A DNA stretch of 64,000 nt from Polaromonas sp. (GTDB taxonomy: Bacteria; Pseudomonadota; Gammaproteobacteria; Burkholderiales; Burkholderiaceae_C): assembly GCA_013297865.1 (NCBI GenBank), contig JAAFIP010000012.1, positions 1 to 64,000 on the forward strand. Direction: 5' to 3'. Made by a program: the position numbers and the translations under genes. Positions 38,910 to 47,891 of the stretch are shown one piece after another (position 1 is the first letter of the stretch; each line of letters begins with the position of its first letter). Below the pieces are notes generated by a model that had not been told where the DNA came from, searched no databases, and saw nothing but the letters and a program-made list of their open reading frames with translations.

Positions 38910-40481
38910 ATGACCAACACCCTGCTTCTCAAGCCCGGCGAGTTGACACTGCAACAATTGCGCCGTCTGTGCGGGCCTGTGCCAGTACAGGTAGCGCTTG
39001 ATGCCAGTTGCCGCGCTGGCATCCGCGCCAGTGCAGCGCTGGTCAGGCAAGCCGCTGAAGGAGATGCGCCTGTTTATGGTGTCAACACCGGTTTTGGCAA
39101 GCTCGCCTCGACCCGCATTGCGCGTGATGACCTGGCAGTTTTGCAGCTCAAGTTGTTGCGTTCGCATGCGGTGGGCGTAGGCGAGCCCATGGACGAACGG
39201 GTGGTGCGTTTGATCTTGATTCTCAAAGCCACCAGCCTGGCGCGTGGCTTTTCAGGTGTGCGCGAAGAGGTGGTGGATGCGCTGATCGCCATGCACAATG
39301 CGTCGGTCTTGCCCTGCATTCCATGCCAGGGCTCGGTCGGGGCATCGGGTGATCTTGCGCCCCTGGCCCATTTGTGTCTGCCATTGATAGGTGAGGGCGA
39401 GGTGTTCTACCAGGGCCAGCGCATGGCTGCTGCTCAGGCACTGGCGCTTGCAGGCCTGCGCCCCATCACACTCGGAGCCAAAGAAGGGCTTGCACTGATC
39501 AACGGCACGCAGGTGTCAACTGCTTTGGCACTGGAGGCCTTGCTGGCCACCGACCGCTTGTTTGAGGCAGCTGTGATTTCCGGTTCGCTCACGCTGGACG
39601 CCGCACGCGGCAGCGACGGACCGTTTGATGAACGCATCCATGCAGTGCGTGGCCAGAGCGGGCAAATCGACTGCGCAGCAGCCTACCGTGCGCTGACCCG
39701 CGGCAGCGCCATCCGCGCGTCGCACCTTCAAGGCGATGACCGTGTGCAGGACCCCTACTGCCTGCGCTGCCAGCCCCAGGTGATGGGCGCCTGCCTTGAC
39801 CAGATGCGCCATGCCGCGCAGGTGCTGGTGCGCGAGGCCAATGCCGTGACCGACAACCCCCTGGTCTTTGCATCGACTGCAACAGGCCGCGCAGAAGGCG
39901 AGATTGTCTCTGGTGGTAACTTTCATGCGGAACCAGTAGCTCTGGCGGCGGATGCACTGGCCCTGGTGATTGCCGAGGTGGGGGCCATTACCGAGCGGCG
40001 CATTGCCATGCTGGTGGATACCGTGGTGTCGCGTCTGCCGCCTTTTCTTGCAGCCGAGCCAGGTCTCAACAGCGGTTTCATGATTGTGCATGTGACGGCT
40101 GCGGCGCTGGCCAGCGAGAACAAGTCCATGGCGCATCCGGCCAGTGTAGATAGCCTGCCCACTTCGGCCAACCAGGAAGACCATGTCAGCATGGCGACCT
40201 TTGCGGCCCGCCGCCTTACGCCCATGCTGCACAACAGCGCCCATATCGTAGCCATCGAGTTGCTGGCTGCGGCGCAGGGCATCGAGTTCCTGCGCCCGCT
40301 GACCAGCTCCCCAGCGATGGAAGGTGTGATGCAGCTGGTGCGTGGCGTGTCACCTGCGATGATGCAGGACCGCAGCTTGGCCCCCGACATGGCTGCCCTG
40401 CAGGCGATGGTGCTGCGCGGCGAGGTGGGAGCGGCCATCGAAACCACAGTGGCCGAGCTGCTGGCGCTGCAACTGGCATGA
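38910..40481 (+). CDS. hutH: Histidine ammonia-lyase
   Basis: Deaminates histidine to urocanate. The MIO cofactor is formed from A145-S146-G147 within G-S-V-G-A-S-G-D-L-A-P-L-A-H, and Y-G-V-N-T-G-F-G-K-L is intact upstream. The C-terminal S-A-N-Q-E-D-H-V-S-M motif is typical. The ATG at 38910 (M-T-N-T-L-L-L) is used. The gene is followed by the ABC transporter after 55 bp. Confidence 0.97.
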   Translation: MTNTLLLKPGELTLQQLRRLCGPVPVQVALDASCRAGIRASAALVRQAAEGDAPVYGVNTGFGKLASTRIARDDLAVLQLKLLRSHAVGVGEPMDERVVRLILILKATSLARGFSGVREEVVDALIAMHNASVLPCIPCQGSVGASGDLAPLAHLCLPLIGEGEVFYQGQRMAAAQALALAGLRPITLGAKEGLALINGTQVSTALALEALLATDRLFEAAVISGSLTLDAARGSDGPFDERIHAVRGQSGQIDCAAAYRALTRGSAIRASHLQGDDRVQDPYCLRCQPQVMGACLDQMRHAAQVLVREANAVTDNPLVFASTATGRAEGEIVSGGNFHAEPVALAADALALVIAEVGAITERRIAMLVDTVVSRLPPFLAAEPGLNSGFMIVHVTAAALASENKSMAHPASVDSLPTSANQEDHVSMATFAARRLTPMLHNSAHIVAIELLAAAQGIEFLRPLTSSPAMEGVMQLVRGVSPAMMQDRSLAPDMAALQAMVLRGEVGAAIETTVAELLALQLA

Positions 40482-40536
40482 ACTCTGCATAGATATTTAC
40501 CCGTCCTTTCGTCCATTTTTTAACCCAGGAGAAACC

Positions 40537-41481
40537 ATGAAGAAACTGCTTGCCACCACCCTCGTTGCACTGGCTTGCGCCAGCGCCCACGCCCAGGAGA
40601 CCAAGGTCGCCATCGGCATGTCCGGATGGACCGGCTTTGCCCCGCTCACGCTTGCCAAGGAAGCGGGTATCTTCAAGAAAAATGGCCTGGACGTATCCAT
40701 CAAAAAGATCCCGCAAAAAGACCGCCACCTGGCCATCGCCTCCGGTGACATCCAGTGCGCTGCCACCACGGTGGAAACCTGGGTCGCCTGGAACGCTGCT
40801 GGCGTAGCCACCACACAGATATTCCAGCTGGACAAAAGCTACGGCGCTGATGGCATGGTGGTCAAGCCCAACATCACCAAGATCAGTGATCTCAAAGGCA
40901 AAACCGTGGCGGCCAGCGCTCCAGGCACCGCACCTTACTTCACGCTTGCCTGGATGCTCAAGAAAAATGGCCTGAGCCCCAAAGACGTGAAGATTGTCAA
41001 CCTCGAGCCGCAGGCTGCCGCCAACGCCATGATCGCGGGCAACAGCGATATTGACGCCGCCATGACCTACGAGCCCTACTTGGGTGCAGTGCGCGCCAAG
41101 CCAGAGGCAGGCAAGATCATTGCGACCACGCTGGACTACCCGATGGTGATGGACACCTTTGGTTGCACTCCCAAGTTCCTGGCAGACAACCCCAAAGTAG
41201 CCAAGGCCCTGGCCGACAGCTATTTTGAAACGCTTGAAATGATCGCCAAAGATCCGAAAAAGAGCTTTGAGATCATGGGAGCAGATGTCAAGCAGAGTGG
41301 CGAGCAGTTTGAAGCCAGCCAGAAGTACCTGCGCTGGCAAGACCGCGCTGCCAACCTGAAGTTCTTTGCAGGCGAGCATGCATCCTTTACCAAAGAGGCT
41401 GCCGACTTGTTGCTCGAGGTTGGCATTATCAAAGCGGTGCCTGACCTGAGCAAGCTGGCCGATACGCGCTTTTTGAAGTGA
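40537..41481 (+). CDS. NitT/TauT-type ABC substrate-binding protein
   Basis: A periplasmic binding protein of the NMT1/THI5-SsuA type. The signal peptide is K-K-L-L-A-T-T-L-V-A-L-A-C-A-S-A-H-A, with cleavage expected near residue 19. W-T-G-F-A-P-L-T-L-A-K-E-A-G-I-F opens the mature fold, and S-G-D-I-Q-C-A-A-T-T and P-G-T-A-P-Y-F follow. An AGGAGA site precedes the ATG. Location behind hutH suggests histidine or urocanate uptake, which would be an unusual substrate class for this family (inference). Confidence 0.85.
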   Translation: MKKLLATTLVALACASAHAQETKVAIGMSGWTGFAPLTLAKEAGIFKKNGLDVSIKKIPQKDRHLAIASGDIQCAATTVETWVAWNAAGVATTQIFQLDKSYGADGMVVKPNITKISDLKGKTVAASAPGTAPYFTLAWMLKKNGLSPKDVKIVNLEPQAAANAMIAGNSDIDAAMTYEPYLGAVRAKPEAGKIIATTLDYPMVMDTFGCTPKFLADNPKVAKALADSYFETLEMIAKDPKKSFEIMGADVKQSGEQFEASQKYLRWQDRAANLKFFAGEHASFTKEAADLLLEVGIIKAVPDLSKLADTRFLK

Positions 41482-42251
41482 AGCCGCTTCAACCTGTAGC
41501 ACCCGGCACGCGCATCGTGCTGGGCGTCGCTTTCTTTGTGCTCTTTGTCGCTGTCTGGGCCGCCATCACCTTCAGCGGCTATGTGTCCAAGACCTTTCTG
41601 GCAGACCCGGTGACCATGGTTAGGTCGGGCTATGACCTGCTGGTCAACCAGGGTTTTATCAAGGATATTGGCATGACGGTGTGGCGGGTGCTGGGTGGCT
41701 TTGCGATTGCGGCGGCACTGGCTGTGCCCCTGGGCATACTGATGGGGGCCTACAAGCCCATCGAGGCTTTCTTTGAGCCTTTTGTCAGCTTCGCCCGATA
41801 CCTGCCCGCCTCGGCTTTCATCCCCTTGCTCATTCTGTGGGCTGGCATTGGCGAGGCACAAAAGCTCAGCGTGATTTTTATCGGCAGCTTCTTCCAGTTG
41901 GTGCTGATGATTGCTGTGAGTGTGGGCAATACCCGGCGTGACTTGGTCGAGGCCGCCTACACGCTCGGCGCGGGTGACCGCGGGGTGGTCACGCGGGTGC
42001 TGGTGCCCAGCAGCGCGCCCGAGATTGCCGAGACGCTGCGCATGGTGCTGGGCTGGGCCTGGACCTATGTGATCGTGGCCGAGCTCATCGGTGCGTCCAG
42101 CGGCATTGGCCACATGATCACCGACAGCCAGGCACTGCTGGCCACCGACCAAATCATTTTTGGCATCATCGTCATTGGCCTGATCGGTCTGGCCAGCGAT
42201 TTCACCTTCAAGGCGTTCAATCGCAAACTCTTTCCCTGGGCCATTCTATGA
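41478..42251 (+). CDS. ABC transporter permease (NitT/TauT type)
   Basis: A 257-residue inner-membrane permease with about six helices (first: IVLGVAFFVLFVAVWAAITF). The EAA loop is E-A-A-Y-T-L-G-A-G-D-R-G-V-V. The GTG start overlaps the binding-protein stop by 4 bp, and the stop overlaps the ATPase start. Confidence 0.88.
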   Translation: MKPLQPVAPGTRIVLGVAFFVLFVAVWAAITFSGYVSKTFLADPVTMVRSGYDLLVNQGFIKDIGMTVWRVLGGFAIAAALAVPLGILMGAYKPIEAFFEPFVSFARYLPASAFIPLLILWAGIGEAQKLSVIFIGSFFQLVLMIAVSVGNTRRDLVEAAYTLGAGDRGVVTRVLVPSSAPEIAETLRMVLGWAWTYVIVAELIGASSGIGHMITDSQALLATDQIIFGIIVIGLIGLASDFTFKAFNRKLFPWAIL

Positions 42252-43066
42252 AGGCTGACCCTGTGACCCAGCAGCCCAATCTGATGAACATCCTTGATAT
42301 TGCGCAGGTCTCCAAGACCTTCCCTGGTGCCCATGGCGGCACCTCTGCCTTGCTGGCTACCGATCTTGCGGTGGCTGAAAATGACTTCATCACCATTCTG
42401 GGCCCTTCAGGCTGCGGCAAGAGCACGCTGTTGCGCATGGTGGCCGGGCTGGACACGCCTACCAGCGGTAGTATCGCGCTCGATGGGCAACCCGTCAGCG
42501 GCCCGGGCGCTGACCGCGGCATGGTGTTCCAGAGCTACACCCTGTTTCCCTGGCTTACGGTGCTGCAGAACGTGTGCTTTGGTCTGCGCGAAAAAGGCCT
42601 GCCACTGGCCGAGCAGCAGACTATTGCACGCCAGTTTCTGCTCAAGGTAGGGCTCAAAGGCTTTGAAAACCATTTTCCCAAGCAGCTTTCTGGCGGCATG
42701 CAGCAGCGCACGGCGCTGGCCAGGGCGCTGGCCAACAACCCACGCATTCTGCTGATGGACGAGCCATTTGGCGCGCTGGACCACCAGACACGCGAACTCA
42801 TGCAGGAGCTGCTGCAGGGCATCTGGGAGGCAGAGCGCAAGACGGTACTGTTTGTCACGCACGATATTGACGAAGCCATTTTCATGGGCAGCCGCGTGGT
42901 GGTGATGAGCGCGCGGCCGGGCCGCATCAAGTGTGATCTGCCAGTACCGATAGAGCACCCGCGCCACTACGATGTGAAGACCACGCCGCTTTTCATGAAC
43001 CTCAAAGCCCAGCTGACAGAAGAAATCCGCATTGAGGTGCAGCGCGCTGCGGGGCTGACGGTATAG
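42248..43066 (+). CDS. ABC transporter ATP-binding protein (NitT/TauT type)
   Basis: A 272-residue ATPase. Walker A G52-P-S-G-C-G-K-S-T, signature L-S-G-G-M-Q-Q-R, Walker B I-L-L-M-D-E-P-F-G-A-L-D and the H-loop V-T-H-D are intact. It completes the transporter and is the last gene of the rightward hut arm. Confidence 0.9.
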   Translation: MKADPVTQQPNLMNILDIAQVSKTFPGAHGGTSALLATDLAVAENDFITILGPSGCGKSTLLRMVAGLDTPTSGSIALDGQPVSGPGADRGMVFQSYTLFPWLTVLQNVCFGLREKGLPLAEQQTIARQFLLKVGLKGFENHFPKQLSGGMQQRTALARALANNPRILLMDEPFGALDHQTRELMQELLQGIWEAERKTVLFVTHDIDEAIFMGSRVVVMSARPGRIKCDLPVPIEHPRHYDVKTTPLFMNLKAQLTEEIRIEVQRAAGLTV

Positions 43067-43132
43067 GGCAGGGGGGCGAGTTTTCTGGCCCTTGCCTGCG
43101 GGTTTTCAACGACTAGCGCCTGGCTGTTTCAA

Positions 43133-43636
43133 TCAGGCGTCAAGCATTGCCAGCGTCTCATCCCAGTGCTGTACTACCGCAGGCTTGGCCATGTCCACCG
43201 GGCCCAGCAGGGTCTGCGGGTTTACGGTAACGGCACCGTGCTTGAATTTCATTTTGACCAGCACCTCAGCGCATGGCTGGCCTTGAGCAAACAAAGCGTG
43301 TGAAAAATACACTTGTTTATCGTCAGCATAGAGCACTTGAGACTGCACCGTCACGCGGCTAAACAGTGCAACGGGTTTGCTGAATTTCACCATCTGCGCC
43401 AGATTGACAAAGTGATAGCCGCGCTTGAGTGTGATCCCGATCAAGCCTGTTCTCACCATGTAGTCAAACTGCGCAGCCTCGACCAGTTGAAAGTATTTAT
43501 CACTTTTGAGTTTGCTAAGACCCGTGTCAAACCACGTCACCCAGAAATGGCTGGTGATACGGGCCAACGGGCGGACGCTGGCGTAGCCAAACAAGGCCAG
43601 CAAAACAGTCAGCAGATTGCGCCAAAAACCTGACAT
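43133..43636 (-). CDS. Thioesterase-superfamily protein
   Basis: A 167-residue protein with a hydrophobic N-terminus and a single hot-dog domain (YFQLVEAAQFDYMVRTGL, then VTVQSQVLYADDKQVYFSHALF). This resembles the 4HBT-type acyl-CoA thioesterase-like proteins; catalytic residues are not certain. Substrate unknown. It is convergent with the hut arm and divergent from nothing nearby. Confidence 0.65.
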   Translation of the reverse strand: MSGFWRNLLTVLLALFGYASVRPLARITSHFWVTWFDTGLSKLKSDKYFQLVEAAQFDYMVRTGLIGITLKRGYHFVNLAQMVKFSKPVALFSRVTVQSQVLYADDKQVYFSHALFAQGQPCAEVLVKMKFKHGAVTVNPQTLLGPVDMAKPAVVQHWDETLAMLDA

Positions 43637-43672
43637 GAACGATGGCTCTGTGGATGCGTGGGTATCAGCGCG

Positions 43673-44827
43673 CTACTTCTTCAACCAACCGATCGACTTG
43701 GCATGCAGGCTCTGGATATAGAGCCTGTCGGCGGTCTCGGTAACACCTGTGGTTTCAGGGTAAGCACCAGTAGGGTCTTGCAGGTCGGCCACCACCTTGC
43801 CGTCTTCGGTAAACGCCATCACATGGCCGTAGCGCGGCGGTATGGGCCACAGGGCGCGGGGCAGGCGCAGGGTGATCTGGCGCATCAGGGGCTTGCCTGC
43901 CATGCTGTCAATCGCCTCGCCGCGCGGCTTGGCAAAGCCCAGCCAGATTTTGGCTTTGCCGTCTGCAGTGGGCAGGCCGCGCATCAGGTTGTCGGGGTAG
44001 CCGGGCAGGTTGGCCAGCAGCACGCTGGCGCCGCTGTCCTGCTTGGTAGCATCCTGGCCCACCGGCTTGCCTGCGTCGTTGTTGGACAGATCCAGCTGGT
44101 TCGATCCTGTGCGCACAGCCCAGACACGGTAGCGACCGGTTTCGTTCACAAACAGGGTCTGCTCGTCCTGGCTGAGCGCCACGCCGTTGGCAAAGCTCAG
44201 GCCCTTGGCCACAATGCGGCTGGTCTTGCTGGCGGGGTCGTATTCAATAATACGGCCGGTGGCAGACTGCTCCAGAACATCCAGCACACTGGCCTCAAAC
44301 GGACCGCCCCATTCCTTGGCACCAAAGCGGGTCGTGGCATCGCTGATGTACATCTTGCCTGATTTGGCGATCACCACTGCGTCGGCAAATTTCAGCGGCG
44401 TGCCATCAACCTTGTCGAGCAGCACGGTGATTTTTTTGTCTGGGGCGATGGACAGCAAGCCCAGCATGGCATCCGCGGCCACCAGATTGCCCACCGCATC
44501 AAAGTCAAAGCCCAGCACGCGCCCCCCGGTGTTGACAAACACTTCTTGGGCGCTGCCATCGGGCGCCATGCGGATGATCTTGCCGCTGGCCACGGCAGCA
44601 TACAGCTTGCCATCCGGCCCAATGGCCATGTGCTCAGGGCCTTCTTCACTGCCCAGGGGGATGGTCTGCAATGCAGCCAGGCCCGTGTTGACGGCATGCA
44701 CGCCCTGGTAGCCGGGCGCTGCGGGGGCCTGCCACATCACGGGTTGTACGGGCACGGGCCATAGCAGCAGGTAAGCCACCAGCGCGGCAACGATGGCAAA
44801 GCCAGAAAGGAATATTTTTTTCAGCAC
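43673..44827 (-). CDS. SMP-30/strictosidine synthase-like beta-propeller, exported
   Basis: A membrane-anchored or exported propeller protein. An N-terminal helix (IFLSGFAIVAALVAYLLLW) precedes blades with G-P-E-H-M-A-I-G-P-D-G-K-L-Y-A-A, V-L-G-F-D-F-D and S-Q-D-E-Q-T-L-F-V-N-E-T. The start is placed at the GTG at 44827, which has AAGGA 8 bp upstream; the frame is open to 44866. The family includes lactonases and strictosidine synthase-like proteins. The substrate is unknown. Confidence 0.75.
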   Translation of the reverse strand: MLKKIFLSGFAIVAALVAYLLLWPVPVQPVMWQAPAAPGYQGVHAVNTGLAALQTIPLGSEEGPEHMAIGPDGKLYAAVASGKIIRMAPDGSAQEVFVNTGGRVLGFDFDAVGNLVAADAMLGLLSIAPDKKITVLLDKVDGTPLKFADAVVIAKSGKMYISDATTRFGAKEWGGPFEASVLDVLEQSATGRIIEYDPASKTSRIVAKGLSFANGVALSQDEQTLFVNETGRYRVWAVRTGSNQLDLSNNDAGKPVGQDATKQDSGASVLLANLPGYPDNLMRGLPTADGKAKIWLGFAKPRGEAIDSMAGKPLMRQITLRLPRALWPIPPRYGHVMAFTEDGKVVADLQDPTGAYPETTGVTETADRLYIQSLHAKSIGWLKK

Positions 44828-44941
44828 AACAAACGTCCTTGCGTCACGGCACAAAAGTTGTGCCACGGCGATCGTAACTGAGTGTTACTTGTAAGGCAAG
44901 TTTTAGTGCGGCAGGTGCGCCTGTTGCAGTGGGCCGCCCGA

Positions 44942-45649
44942 CTAGTTGCCAGCAGCGCTCTTATCGCGGGCTTTCTTCAACGCAGCTTCGATAAACCCAC
45001 GTTTTTTGTCCAGCACGGCGGGGTCGGTGATGCGGCTGTGGGCGGGCAGGTCGGTGAGCTTGTCCTGCAGTGTTTTTTGATGGCTTTTGGCCTTTTTGCC
45101 CAATAGAATGTCGCGGCGATAGCTATGATTTTCGTAGCGATCCAGGGCTAACTGCGCGTCTGCTTCAGTCCATGCCTGCCAGCCTGTGCGCCCTGGTGTG
45201 GTGATCTCAATCTCGATGCAGTCTACCGGGCAGGCGGGGATGCACAGCTCGCAGCCGGTGCACTGGCTTTCGATGACAGTGTGCATGTGTTTGTTGCTGC
45301 CGATGATGGCGTCTACCGGGCAGGCCTTGATGCATAGGGTGCAGCCGATGCACCAGTCTTCGTCAATGAAGGCGACCGTGCGCTCCTGCTCGCTGCCGAA
45401 AGCGGGGTTGATGGCGCTGCCACTGCTGGGCAGGGCCTGGCCGGTGAGGGCGGCCAGGCGCAGCAAGCCTTCGCCGCCGCCGGGGGGGCACTGGTTGATG
45501 GGCGCGGCCTCGTGGGCGATGGCGTGGGCGTAGCCTGCGCAGTCAGGGTAGCCACAGCGCTGGCACTGCGTCTGCGGCAGGGCGGCGTGGATGCGCAGGG
45601 CCTGGGGGCTGAGCGCTTTAACCGAAGTAGCCTGCGGCGTGTGGGTCAT
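44942..45649 (-). CDS. rnfB: RnfB-like ferredoxin
   Basis: A 235-residue iron-sulfur protein of the RnfB subunit type. The N-terminal Fe-S domain has [10 protein letters not shown], and two 4Fe-4S ferredoxin motifs follow ([12 protein letters not shown] and [12 protein letters not shown]). No membrane anchor and no other rnf genes are nearby, as usual in Burkholderiales, where it acts as a soluble electron carrier. The segment [14 protein letters not shown] overlaps a diverged interspersed repeat (45099-45138), and part of the 3' end recurs at 31871. Confidence 0.88.
   Translation of the reverse strand: MTHTPQATSVKALSPQALRIHAALPQTQCQRCGYPDCAGYAHAIAHEAAPINQCPPGGGEGLLRLAALTGQALPSSGSAINPAFGSEQERTVAFIDEDWCIGCTLCIKACPVDAIIGSNKHMHTVIESQCTGCELCIPACPVDCIEIEITTPGRTGWQAWTEADAQLALDRYENHSYRRDILLGKKAKSHQKTLQDKLTDLPAHSRITDPAVLDKKRGFIEAALKKARDKSAAGN
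45099..45138 (+). repeat. Interspersed repeat, copy 7 (diverged, inside rnfB)
   Basis: CCAATAGAATGTCGCGGCGA then TAGCTATGATTTTCGTAG. The family resemblance is clear at CCAATAGAAT-TCGCG-TAGCTAT, but the middle is altered. Confidence 0.6.
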
Positions 45650-45686
45650 GGTCAGATCGCTTCGGCGCGCGCAGGGCAGGGCTGTT

Positions 45687-47192
45687 TTATGCTGCGCGCT
45701 TGGCGGGTTTGCGTTGCGCAGCCACGGGCTTGCCTGCGGCGGGCTTGCGCTTTGCGCTCTTGCTGGCAGCGGACTTGGTGACCGCAGGTTTGCTCACCAC
45801 AGGCTTTGCAGTGCGACGCACAGCAGCTTTTGCAACAGGCTTGCTCGCTATATTTTTAATAGCTGCTCCCGCGATATTCTGTTGGGCTGCAGGCCTTTTT
45901 GTTGATGAAACAGGGCTTGCAGGCAAGGCTTTGTGTGCTTTGGCGATGAAATCACGCACAGCAGGGTAGACCACGTCGCGCCAGCGGCTGCCGCTGAAGA
46001 TGCCGTAGTGGCCTGCGCCTTTGGCTTCCAGGTGCTGGTGTTTGGCAGCAGGGATGCCGGTGCACAGGCCGTGGGCGGCTTCGGTCTGGCCGCTGCCGCT
46101 GATGTCGTCCAGCTCGCCTTCAACGGTCAGCACGGCGGTGGTAGTAATGTCTTGCGGGCGCACGCGCTCCAGGTTGCCATCGACCGATTTGACATCCCAG
46201 CTGCCATTGACCAGCTTGAAATCCTGAAACACTACGTCGATGGTGTCCAGGTAGTAGTCGGCGTCCATGTCGAGCACGGCGTTGTACTCGTCATAAAACT
46301 TGCGGTGCGCTTCGGTGCTGCGGTTGTCGCCCTTGATCAGGTCTTTGAAATAGTCGTAGTGGCTCTTGGCATGGCGGTCGGGGTTCATCGCCACAAAGCC
46401 GGTGTGCTGCAAAAAGCCAGGGTAGACGCGGCGGCCCGCGCCCGGAAAGCTTTGTGGCACGCGGTAGATCACGTTGTTTTCAAACCAGCTGTGGCTGCGC
46501 TGGGTGGCCAGGTTGTTGACAGCGGTGGGCGACTTGCGCGCATCGATGGGGCCGCCCATCATAGTCATGGACAGCGGCGTGGCCTCGCCCCGGCTGGCCA
46601 TCAGGCTGACCGCGGCTAGCACCGGCACCGTGGGCTGGCAGACGCTGACTACGTGGCAGTTGCCATAGCTGGCCTGCAGATGGCGGATGAACTCCTGCAC
46701 GTAGTTGACATAGTCGTCCAGGTGGAAAGCGCCTTCGGCCAGAGGCACCAGACGGGCGTTTTTCCAGTCGGTGATAAACACCTTGTGGTCGCCCAGCATG
46801 GAGCGCACGGTGTCGCGCAGCAGGGTGGCATAGTGGCCCGACAGAGGCGCCACGATCAGCACTGCAGGCTGGCCTTTGAGGCTGGAGAGCGTGGCCACAT
46901 CGTCGGTAAATCGCTTGAAGCGGCGCAGCTCACAAAACGGCTTGTCGATCTCGATACGCTCGTGGATGGCTACGTCCGTGGTGCCCACCTTGACGGTGCG
47001 GATGCCGAAGACCGGTTTTTCATAGTCCTTGCCCAGGCGGTACATCAGGTCATAGCTGGCCGAGATGCGCTGGGCAAAGGGCACCTGGCCAAAAGCGTTG
47101 AGCGGGTTGTTGAACAGCTTGCTGGCTGCCTGGGCAAACTCAGCAAAAGGCTCCATCAGGGAGCGTTGGGTTTCATAAACTTGGTAGAGCAT
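45687..47192 (-). CDS. phaZ: Intracellular polyhydroxyalkanoate depolymerase with basic tail
   Basis: An alpha/beta-hydrolase of the intracellular PHB depolymerase family ([16 protein letters not shown] near the N-terminus, lipase-box-like V-C185-Q-P-T-V-P-V-L, W-x-x-A-R-x-V-P, and a C-terminal H-G-L-C-T-G-I-P and G-H-Y-G-I-F-S-G). It mobilises stored PHA granules. The ATG at 47192 is used. After residue ~435 the enzyme core ends and a ~65-residue Lys/Ala/Pro-rich tail begins, whose first part ([14 protein letters not shown]) is encoded by a repeat copy. The tail resembles histone-H1/PhaF-like basic sequences (inference). Confidence 0.9.
   Translation of the reverse strand: MLYQVYETQRSLMEPFAEFAQAASKLFNNPLNAFGQVPFAQRISASYDLMYRLGKDYEKPVFGIRTVKVGTTDVAIHERIEIDKPFCELRRFKRFTDDVATLSSLKGQPAVLIVAPLSGHYATLLRDTVRSMLGDHKVFITDWKNARLVPLAEGAFHLDDYVNYVQEFIRHLQASYGNCHVVSVCQPTVPVLAAVSLMASRGEATPLSMTMMGGPIDARKSPTAVNNLATQRSHSWFENNVIYRVPQSFPGAGRRVYPGFLQHTGFVAMNPDRHAKSHYDYFKDLIKGDNRSTEAHRKFYDEYNAVLDMDADYYLDTIDVVFQDFKLVNGSWDVKSVDGNLERVRPQDITTTAVLTVEGELDDISGSGQTEAAHGLCTGIPAAKHQHLEAKGAGHYGIFSGSRWRDVVYPAVRDFIAKAHKALPASPVSSTKRPAAQQNIAGAAIKNIASKPVAKAAVRRTAKPVVSKPAVTKSAASKSAKRKPAAGKPVAAQRKPAKRAA
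45850..45895 (-). repeat. Interspersed repeat, copy 8 (in frame inside phaZ)
   Basis: ATATTTTTAATAGCTGCTCC then CGCGATATTCTGTTGGGCTG and CAGGCC. Read on the gene strand as N-I-A-G-A-A-I, the same frame as in bamB and metC. Confidence 0.88.
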
Positions 47193-47443
47193 GCGTAGCC
47201 TTGTGTCTGCGGGTGGGCAGTGGTGAAATGAAACGGCAACGGGACTGCTTATGTTGCATTGCACCATTGTACGGACTACTCAGGGTTTTGGGGTATAAAA
47301 ATGGCATATCCCGTTCAGGGATTTCACTAAAATAGACTGCAGGCTCTAGCTTGGCGTGTGGCACAGCGCAATACAGGTGCCAAAAACGCACATCTGCACC
47401 AAGATAGGCGTGCTTTGCACATTGCAAGGTATATTACGCAGCA

Positions 47444-47842
47444 ATGAAAGCACTCGCCCCCCAACTACGCATCGCGCTGATTGCCCACGATGCCAAAAAA
47501 AGCGACATCGTCATCCTGGCCACCGACTTCAAACCCTTTCTGGCCACCTGCAAGCTCTGCGCTACTGGCACTACAGGCACACGCATCACCCAGGCCACAG
47601 GCTTGAAGCTGGAGCGCTTTCTCTCAGGCCCGCTCGGTGGTGACCTGCAGATTGGCGCACGCCTGGCCAGTGGCAAGATCGACGCGGTGATTTTTCTGCG
47701 CGACCCCATGACGCCCCAGCCCCACGAGCCCGATATCAACGCCCTGGTGCGCGCCTGCGACGTGCACAACGTGCCGTGTGCCACCAACATCGCCTCGGCG
47801 CAGCTGCTGCTGCAGTCGCTGATGGTGGTGGTGAACAGCTAA
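47444..47842 (+). CDS. mgsA: Methylglyoxal synthase
   Basis: A 132-residue enzyme that converts dihydroxyacetone phosphate to methylglyoxal and phosphate. The family pattern is present: [27 protein letters not shown] and R-D-P-M. The start is at 47444 on an isolated gene divergent from phaZ. Confidence 0.95.
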   Translation: MKALAPQLRIALIAHDAKKSDIVILATDFKPFLATCKLCATGTTGTRITQATGLKLERFLSGPLGGDLQIGARLASGKIDAVIFLRDPMTPQPHEPDINALVRACDVHNVPCATNIASAQLLLQSLMVVVNS

Positions 47843-47891
47843 CAGCTAACTGCTTGCTGGGTGCTGGCAGTCAGCTAAAGTTGCGCTGTGG

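Noticed and set aside
43067-43132. Terminator between the hut transporter and the thioesterase gene (GCGCCTG/CAGGCGT)
   Set aside because: The stem is interrupted by an 11-nt loop and has no T-run on either strand.
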